Of a DNA stretch of 34,883 nt, positions 29,640 through 34,883 are shown piece by piece. Origin of the DNA: an uncultured Butyrivibrio sp. (lineage in GTDB: Bacteria; Bacillota; Clostridia; Lachnospirales; Lachnospiraceae). The notes below the pieces were generated by a model, which searched no databases, was not told the DNA's origin, and was given only the letters and a program-made list of their open reading frames with translations. The position numbers and the translations under genes were made by a program. Positions within the stretch are counted from its first letter, which is position 1. The number at the start of each line of letters is the position of its first letter. The stretch is from positions 1-34,883 of the forward strand of contig CAMORK010000023.1 of assembly GCA_946623755.1 (NCBI GenBank), written 5' to 3'.

Positions 29640-32362
29640 TTCCCTGCAGCTACGTTTTCCGGAACCTGATCGACCACGGTTTCCTGAGCGGGCTGCTCCG
29701 GCGGAGCGCCTTCTCCTGCGGCTGCAGCAGCTGCGGCAGCTGCCTCCTGAAGAAGATTCCATTCTCCGGATATAATTCCTTCAATTCCTTCCTGTTGCAT
29801 GTATTCAGGAGTGTGACGGCACTGCTTCAGTACCATTACTGTTTCGCCGTTTTCGTTGACGGTGGTAGTATACGCTGAATTCTCCGGAGTGTAATTTACA
29901 AATCCGGACTGAAGAGCAGCGGGTACTTCAGGTGTGAGTTCGAATACGCCCTGGGCTTTGAAAGGACATGTATCACATGCCGGAAGCCCGTCGAGTGCAC
30001 ATATCTGACCGCCGTAGTGTACATCACAGCTCTCTGTCGGAACAGTTCCCTCTTCGAAGTATTCTGAGATAAGAGTCCCGTCGCAAAGACCTGCTATCGG
30101 CTGTTTGCCTGATTTTGCACATACTGTTGCAGATACGATGCCGCTTGGAGTAGAGAAGGATGAGTAAGGAAGGTCCTTGTGAACCTGTTCCATAACTTTT
30201 CTCCACATGGTCTTGGCGAGGTTCTTCTCGGCTGAGACAGTCATCTTGGCGTTGTTGTCGTAACCTGCCCATGTTGTTGCTGTGTAGTAGTTGGTGTAAC
30301 CTGCAAACCAGACATCGTTGTAGTCTGAGGTTGTACCTGTCTTACCGGCAATTGCTGTTGTACCGAAGTTAACTGATCCACCGGTACCGCTGGTCACAAC
30401 GTCCTGCATTGCACTGGTCAGAAGGAAAGCAGTTGTTTCCTTGAGAACGCGCTTTGACTCGGGCTCGGTGTTGTCCAGAATAACATTTCCGTCGTGATCT
30501 ACAATCTTGGTGTAGAGCTTGGGCTTGATATAAACGCCGCCGTTAGCAATGGATGCGTAAGCTGCGTTAAGTTCGAAGTTCTTAACACCCTTGGTGAGTC
30601 CTCCAAGTGCTGTTGACTGCTGGATATCGGAGAATACCTGGCCGTTTATCTCTTCTTTTTCAACAAGAGTTGTGAAACCAAAATTCTTGAGGTAGTCAAA
30701 GCCAAGCTGAGGAGTTATGAGTGTAAGGGCCTCTACGGCGATTACGTTCATGGAATCCCTGATGGCTGTTCTTACGGTGTTAAGGCCTCTGTAGGAGGAT
30801 CCCCACCAGTTTCTTACAAGTGTTCCGTTTGCATAGGCAAATGGTGCATCATTGAATACTGTTGCAAGAGTAAGTCCTGCACTGTCGATTCCGGGAGCGT
30901 AGGTTGAAAGAACTTTGTAGGTTGATCCCGGCTGACGGTAGGAGTCGGTAGCACGGTTGAGGGTACGGCTGGCAGTCTTTTGACCGCGTCCGCCCACCAT
31001 GGCTACGATATAACCTGTGGTCTGTTCTTCAATAGTGATTGAAACCTGTGGCTGAGGAGTCAGGGTGATCTTTTCGCCGAGAACCTCATCACCTTCGTTC
31101 ATTACCGCTGACTTATATTCCTCAATGGCTGCTTCCGCGGACTCATGAGAGTCGTAGATCATGTTAAAAGAGCTCTTTTGCTGCTTGAAGTATGACTGGA
31201 ACATCTCACTGCTGTGATTGGTGACTGTTCCGTCCGCAGCCTTTACCGAAAGCTCATAGGCAAGCAGATACTTGGTGCCTTCAGGATAGTTGCTCTCATC
31301 CTGGAATACAGAATCACAGATTCTCTGGATGTCCGGATCCTGAGTTGAATAGATCTTAAGACCACCACTGTAGAGCAGTGTGTAAGCCTGGGTTTCATTA
31401 TATCCTGCAGCAATAAGGTCATCGATGACATCGTTGGTAAGAGCATCAACAAAGTAGGAGTTGATGGTGGAATCACCGCCTGTCTCCTGGTTGACATTCT
31501 GAATCCTGGAGTAGACATCGTCTGCTATTGCCTTGTCATACTCAACCTGTGTTATAAACTCATGTTTGAGCATGTTGTTAAGAACCTTGGTACGACGCTC
31601 AGCGTTCTTGTCTGGGTGAGTGATGGGGTTGAATCTGCTGGGATTCTGGGTGATGGCAGCGATAACCGCACACTCTGAAAGATTAAGGTCTGAGACCGGT
31701 TTGTTGAAATATCTGAGGGATGCAGCCTGTACGCCCAGTGTATTCTGTCCAAGGTTGATGGTGTTCATGTAATTGAGAAGGATGTCTTCCTTGGACATTC
31801 TCTTCTCGAGCTGGACAGCCAGGTACTGCTCCTGGATCTTACGCTTGACACTCTGAAGCTTGGTCTCGTTGGTCCATCCTGAGAATACGCTGTTCTTAAG
31901 CAGCTGCTGTGTTATAGTACTGGCACCCTGTGAAAAGTCGCCGGAAGTAATTCCGACATAACCTGCACGGATGATACCCTGGATATCTATACCATTGTGT
32001 TCATAGAATCTCTCATCCTCGATGGCAACAAAGGCTTTTGAAAGAAGCTCGGGAACCATATCTGCTGTAACGGGAATACGGTTTGAATCCGTTGATACGA
32101 GCTTGGCGATCTGATTGCCGTCAGTGTCATAAACGAAGGTGGAGAAACCTCTCGGTGTAACATCAATATTTGAAATATCGGGAGCGTTGTCCCTTATTCC
32201 GTTGAATACACCGATTCCTGCGCTTGTTCCTATGATCACCATACCAAGGATAAGCGCAAGCATAATATAGAATCCGAAAAGACTGAATTTCTTTCCCCAT
32301 TTGTCGGTACCGGAATTCAGCGCTCGTGCCTGCTGAACGATGCCTCTTTTTCCATAATTCAT
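29636..32362 (-). CDS. Class A penicillin-binding protein (transglycosylase/transpeptidase)
   Basis: A 908-residue bifunctional cell-wall synthase. A membrane anchor (about residues 29-52) is followed by the GT51 glycosyltransferase domain with catalytic E115 in AIEDERFYEHNG and QGASTITQQLLKN. The transpeptidase domain follows, with nucleophile S480 in PGSTYK, the SMN motif and GKTGTT. The C-terminal external part has six closely placed cysteines (C-x7-9 spaced, ending ACDTC) and then an Ala/Glu/Pro-rich tail including nine alanines in a row. It polymerises lipid II and cross-links stem peptides outside the membrane. GAGGAAAG precedes the ATG. It is divergent from yigZ and convergent with the MATE gene. 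Confidence 0.95.
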   Translation of the reverse strand: MNYGKRGIVQQARALNSGTDKWGKKFSLFGFYIMLALILGMVIIGTSAGIGVFNGIRDNAPDISNIDVTPRGFSTFVYDTDGNQIAKLVSTDSNRIPVTADMVPELLSKAFVAIEDERFYEHNGIDIQGIIRAGYVGITSGDFSQGASTITQQLLKNSVFSGWTNETKLQSVKRKIQEQYLAVQLEKRMSKEDILLNYMNTINLGQNTLGVQAASLRYFNKPVSDLNLSECAVIAAITQNPSRFNPITHPDKNAERRTKVLNNMLKHEFITQVEYDKAIADDVYSRIQNVNQETGGDSTINSYFVDALTNDVIDDLIAAGYNETQAYTLLYSGGLKIYSTQDPDIQRICDSVFQDESNYPEGTKYLLAYELSVKAADGTVTNHSSEMFQSYFKQQKSSFNMIYDSHESAEAAIEEYKSAVMNEGDEVLGEKITLTPQPQVSITIEEQTTGYIVAMVGGRGQKTASRTLNRATDSYRQPGSTYKVLSTYAPGIDSAGLTLATVFNDAPFAYANGTLVRNWWGSSYRGLNTVRTAIRDSMNVIAVEALTLITPQLGFDYLKNFGFTTLVEKEEINGQVFSDIQQSTALGGLTKGVKNFELNAAYASIANGGVYIKPKLYTKIVDHDGNVILDNTEPESKRVLKETTAFLLTSAMQDVVTSGTGGSVNFGTTAIAGKTGTTSDYNDVWFAGYTNYYTATTWAGYDNNAKMTVSAEKNLAKTMWRKVMEQVHKDLPYSSFSTPSGIVSATVCAKSGKQPIAGLCDGTLISEYFEEGTVPTESCDVHYGGQICALDGLPACDTCPFKAQGVFELTPEVPAALQSGFVNYTPENSAYTTTVNENGETVMVLKQCRHTPEYMQQEGIEGIISGEWNLLQEAAAAAAAAAGEGAPPEQPAQETVVDQVPENVAAGN

Positions 32363-32401
32363 ATTCTTTCCTCGCTGTTTTTAAAACTATTAAACCAATC
32401 T

Positions 32402-32442
32402 ATTATACCATAAGCTTCGGATTGCGCAAAATATGGTATACT
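32402..32442. promoter_or_regulatory. Symmetric bidirectional promoter of the PBP gene (-) and yigZ (+)
   Basis: Two extended -10 boxes face away from each other: TGGTATAAT on the minus strand (32410-32402) and TGGTATACT on the plus strand (32434-32442). Their shared bases make a perfect 9-bp inverted repeat, TATACCATA (32404-32412) with TATGGTATA (32432-32440). The 19 bp between them must serve both -35 regions, and no consensus -35 is visible for either. Confidence 0.7.
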
Positions 32443-32448
32443 CACTTT

Positions 32449-33078
32449 ATGAGCAGAGAATCCTATAAAGTAATAACTAAAGATGGTATCGGTGAGATCG
32501 TCGAGAAGAAGTCCCGCTTCATTGGGGCGGTATATAATGTGGAGAGCACGGAAGAGGCAGAGGCCAGAATTGCGGAGATCTCCAAAAAGTACTGGGATGC
32601 GAGGCACAATTGCTACGCTTATGTGATCGGAGAAAACAGCGAGATATCAAAGTGCAGCGATAACGGCGAACCATCGGGGACAGCAGGTAAGCCGATCCTG
32701 GAAGTCATAAACGGAGCAGGTATAACAAACGCACTTATCATAGTCACAAGATATTTCGGAGGAGTGCTTCTCGGGACAGGAGGCCTTGTAAGGGCCTACA
32801 CTCAGGCAGCTCAGGCAGCCCTTGCGGATGCTGAGGTCGGGGAAAAGGTCTTTTCCCAAAAACTCACACTGACGGTTGGCTACAACATGATAAATAATGT
32901 CCAGTACTATCTGGGGCAGAACAATATAGCCATCGCCGATTCAAGATATGAAGCCGATGTGAGCTTTGACATTTGTGTAAAAGAGTCTGACCTTGAGACT
33001 ATAAAAAACGGTCTCACGCAAAAGTGCGAAGGCCAGATAACGATCACTGAAGGTGATAAGGGATATTACATACTGTAA
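32449..33078 (+). CDS. yigZ: YigZ / IMPACT family protein
   Basis: A 209-residue protein of the UPF0029/IMPACT family. The N-terminal domain has VEKKSRFIG, DARHNCYAYVIG, CSDNGEPSGTAGKPIL and VTRYFGGVLLGTGGLVRAY, all typical. A ferredoxin-like second domain follows. The bacterial function is unsettled; the eukaryotic relative binds GCN1, and ribosome- or translation-related roles are suspected (family knowledge). The ATG at 32449 matches the usual family start. No Shine-Dalgarno precedes it and the -10 box ends 6 bp before it, so the mRNA should start at or within a base or two of the ATG. A bidirectional terminator follows. Confidence 0.9.
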   Translation: MSRESYKVITKDGIGEIVEKKSRFIGAVYNVESTEEAEARIAEISKKYWDARHNCYAYVIGENSEISKCSDNGEPSGTAGKPILEVINGAGITNALIIVTRYFGGVLLGTGGLVRAYTQAAQAALADAEVGEKVFSQKLTLTVGYNMINNVQYYLGQNNIAIADSRYEADVSFDICVKESDLETIKNGLTQKCEGQITITEGDKGYYIL

Positions 33079-33082
33079 AAGA

Positions 33083-33117
33083 AAAAGCAAGAACCGAATG
33101 TTCCGGTCCTTGCTTTT
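33083..33117. terminator. Bidirectional terminator between yigZ and typA
   Basis: AAAAGCAAG-A-ACCG (33083-33096) pairs with CGGT-C-CTTGCTTTT (33104-33117) with one A.C mismatch. T-rich sequence follows on both strands, so it can end yigZ and the convergent typA. Confidence 0.88.
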
Positions 33118-33126
33118 ATTGTTTTA

Positions 33127-34883
33127 TCAGTTATTCTTCTTGAAGCCTGCTCTCTTACGAAGTGTAGGATCAAGGATTCTCTTACGGATTCTGAGGCTTG
33201 TAGGTGTTACCTCAAGGAGCTCGTCGTTGTCGATGAACTCAATGCACTGCTCGAGGCTCATTACACGAGGCGGAACAAGACGAAGAGCTTCATCTGATGC
33301 GGATGTTCTTGTGTTTGTAAGGTGCTTGGTCTTGCATACGTTAACCTCTACATCCTCACTCTTACCACTGGTTCCGATGACCATTCCCGAATAAACCTTG
33401 TCACCTGGCTTGATGAAGAGCTGTCCACGGTCCTGTGCATTGAAAAGACCGTAAGCTGTAGCTTCACCGTTCTCGAATGCGATGAGTGAACCTGTCTTAC
33501 GATAGTTTATTTCGCCCTTGTAAGGTGCATATCCGTCAAAGATTGTATTGATGATTCCGTTACCCTTTGTATCTGTCATGAACTCACCACGATATCCGAT
33601 AAGTCCGCGGGAAGGAATGCTGAACTCGATTCTGGTATAACCACCGTTTCCGGCACCCATGTTGACAAGCTCACCCTTTCTCTCGCCGAGCTTCTGGATA
33701 ACGCTTCCTGAGAACTCGTCGGGAACATCGATGTAGCACTTCTCCATAGGCTCAAGCTTGTGACCCTGCTCATCTGCGTGGTAGATAACCTCTGCCTTAC
33801 TTACTGCAAACTCAAAGCCCTCACGACGCATGGTCTCGATAAGAACTGAGAGGTGAAGTTCGCCACGTCCTGATACCTTGAATGTCTCTGTTGTCTCTGT
33901 GTCCTCAACTCTGAGAGAAACGTCGGTGTTAAGCTCTCTGTAAAGTCTGTCACGAAGGTGACGGCTGGTTACGTACTTACCTTCCTGACCTGCCAGAGGA
34001 GAGTCGTTAACGATGAAGTTCATTGAAATTGTGGGCTCTGAGATTTTCTGGAAAGGAATTGCAACCTGGTTGTCTACTGAGCAAAGTGTATCACCGATCT
34101 TGAGATCCTCGATACCTGAGATGGCAACGATGGAACCGATCCTGGCTTCCTGAACCTCAACTCTTCCAAGTCCGTCATATTCATAGAGCTTGCCGATCTT
34201 GGTCTTGATGCGGCGCTCGGGATCGTGATGGTTTACAACAACAACTTCCTGGTTAACTTTAACAACACCGTTGTCTACCTTACCTACGCCGATTCGACCA
34301 ACGTACTCGTTGTAGTCGATAGTGCTTATAAGAACCTGTGTGCTGCTGTCAGGGTCTCCTACAGGAGCAGGAATGTAGTTGATGATAGTATCAAGAAGAG
34401 GCTTCATATCAGGACCCTGCTCATCAGGTGAAAGAGAGGATGTTCCTGCCTTGGCTGATGCGAATACGAACGGGCAGTCAAGCTGCTTGTCGTCTGCACC
34501 AAGGTCCATAAGAAGCTCAAGAACCTCGTCGATAACCTCATTGGGTCTTGCCTCGGGTCTGTCGATCTTGTTGATACATACGATAACGGGGAGGCCTAAT
34601 TCCATTGCTTTTCCAAGAACGAACTTGGTCTGTGGCATAGGTCCCTCGAAAGCGTCAACAACAAGGATAACGCCGTTAACCATCTTAAGTACACGCTCAA
34701 CCTCTCCGCCGAAATCAGCATGGCCGGGAGTGTCGATGATGTTGATCTTGATATCTTTGTATGTGATAGCTGTATTCTTAGACATGATGGTGATTCCACG
34801 CTCTTTTTCAATATCGCCGGAATCCATAACACGCTCAACAACCTCCTGGCCTTCACGGAAGATTCCGCTCTGACGAAGAAGTC
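33127..34883 (-). CDS. typA: Translational GTPase TypA/BipA, 5' end missing
   Basis: A ribosome-associated GTPase of the EF-G/LepA class, involved in ribosome assembly and stress or low-temperature growth (family knowledge). The frame is open to the right edge, so the N-terminus with the P-loop is outside the window; an internal ATG at 34827 is not the start. Visible parts are ERGITI (switch I), DTPGHADFGGEVERVLKMVNG (G3), NKIDRP (G4), SAKAG (G5), then the beta-barrel, EF-G-like domains and the TypA-specific C-terminal domain ending in a lysine/asparagine tail. The visible length, about 585 residues, fits a ~610-residue protein. Confidence 0.96.
   Translation of the reverse strand, partial: LLRQSGIFREGQEVVERVMDSGDIEKERGITIMSKNTAITYKDIKINIIDTPGHADFGGEVERVLKMVNGVILVVDAFEGPMPQTKFVLGKAMELGLPVIVCINKIDRPEARPNEVIDEVLELLMDLGADDKQLDCPFVFASAKAGTSSLSPDEQGPDMKPLLDTIINYIPAPVGDPDSSTQVLISTIDYNEYVGRIGVGKVDNGVVKVNQEVVVVNHHDPERRIKTKIGKLYEYDGLGRVEVQEARIGSIVAISGIEDLKIGDTLCSVDNQVAIPFQKISEPTISMNFIVNDSPLAGQEGKYVTSRHLRDRLYRELNTDVSLRVEDTETTETFKVSGRGELHLSVLIETMRREGFEFAVSKAEVIYHADEQGHKLEPMEKCYIDVPDEFSGSVIQKLGERKGELVNMGAGNGGYTRIEFSIPSRGLIGYRGEFMTDTKGNGIINTIFDGYAPYKGEINYRKTGSLIAFENGEATAYGLFNAQDRGQLFIKPGDKVYSGMVIGTSGKSEDVEVNVCKTKHLTNTRTSASDEALRLVPPRVMSLEQCIEFIDNDELLEVTPTSLRIRKRILDPTLRKRAGFKKNN

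Noticed and set aside
32326..32448. Upstream extension of yigZ
   Set aside because: It would cover the PBP start and both promoters, and the family protein begins at the ATG at 32449.

Overview
The window looks like a chromosomal segment of a butyrate-forming, pectin-degrading rumen or gut Lachnospiraceae, most like Butyrivibrio or Pseudobutyrivibrio. This is inferred from the butyrate-pathway genes (etfBA, thiolase), a giant surface pectinase, Firmicute-style Shine-Dalgarno sites and TTGACA/TATAAT promoters, and two ECF transporters. No phage, plasmid, CRISPR array or IS transposase was seen.

Layout. 1-1869: the end of etfB, then etfA and a terminator. 1870-2281: a non-coding stretch of degenerate repeats. 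2282-4252: an unrecognised nuclease-like gene and mtnA. 4280-6964: a cobalt/nickel ECF operon (cbiM-cbiQ-cbiO) with a promoter and a candidate operator. 6974-9428: thiolase and a response regulator with an HD-GYP domain. 9434-9607: a single tRNA-Arg unit. 9705-18860: one 2956-residue secreted pectin methylesterase / family PL9 pectate lyase with two catabolite-repression (cre) sites upstream. 18911-22271: a four-gene operon (RNA methyltransferase, catalytically degenerate amidase, rdgB, phosphodiesterase). 22285-23364: a seven-tRNA operon (Pro, Gly, Arg, His, Gln, Lys, Leu). 23461-24915: an S37-like peptidase lacking its serine. 24905-27994 (minus): a second ECF transporter. 28048-29471: a MATE exporter. 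29636-32362 (minus): a class A penicillin-binding protein. 32449-33078: a YigZ protein. 33127-34883 (minus): typA, cut by the window edge.

Three non-coding signals stand out. First, two diverged copies of a roughly 160-175 bp element fold into the same four-way cloverleaf with compensatory changes. One lies inside the tRNA operon and the other exactly fills the gap between two convergent stop codons. Second, a short palindrome next to the methyltransferase gene has a relative inserted in frame inside mtnA, which may account for about 17 extra residues. Third, both tRNA promoters carry an inverted repeat that straddles the -10 box with the same geometry but different sequence. The two degenerate enzymes and two apparently leaderless genes are also worth a second look.
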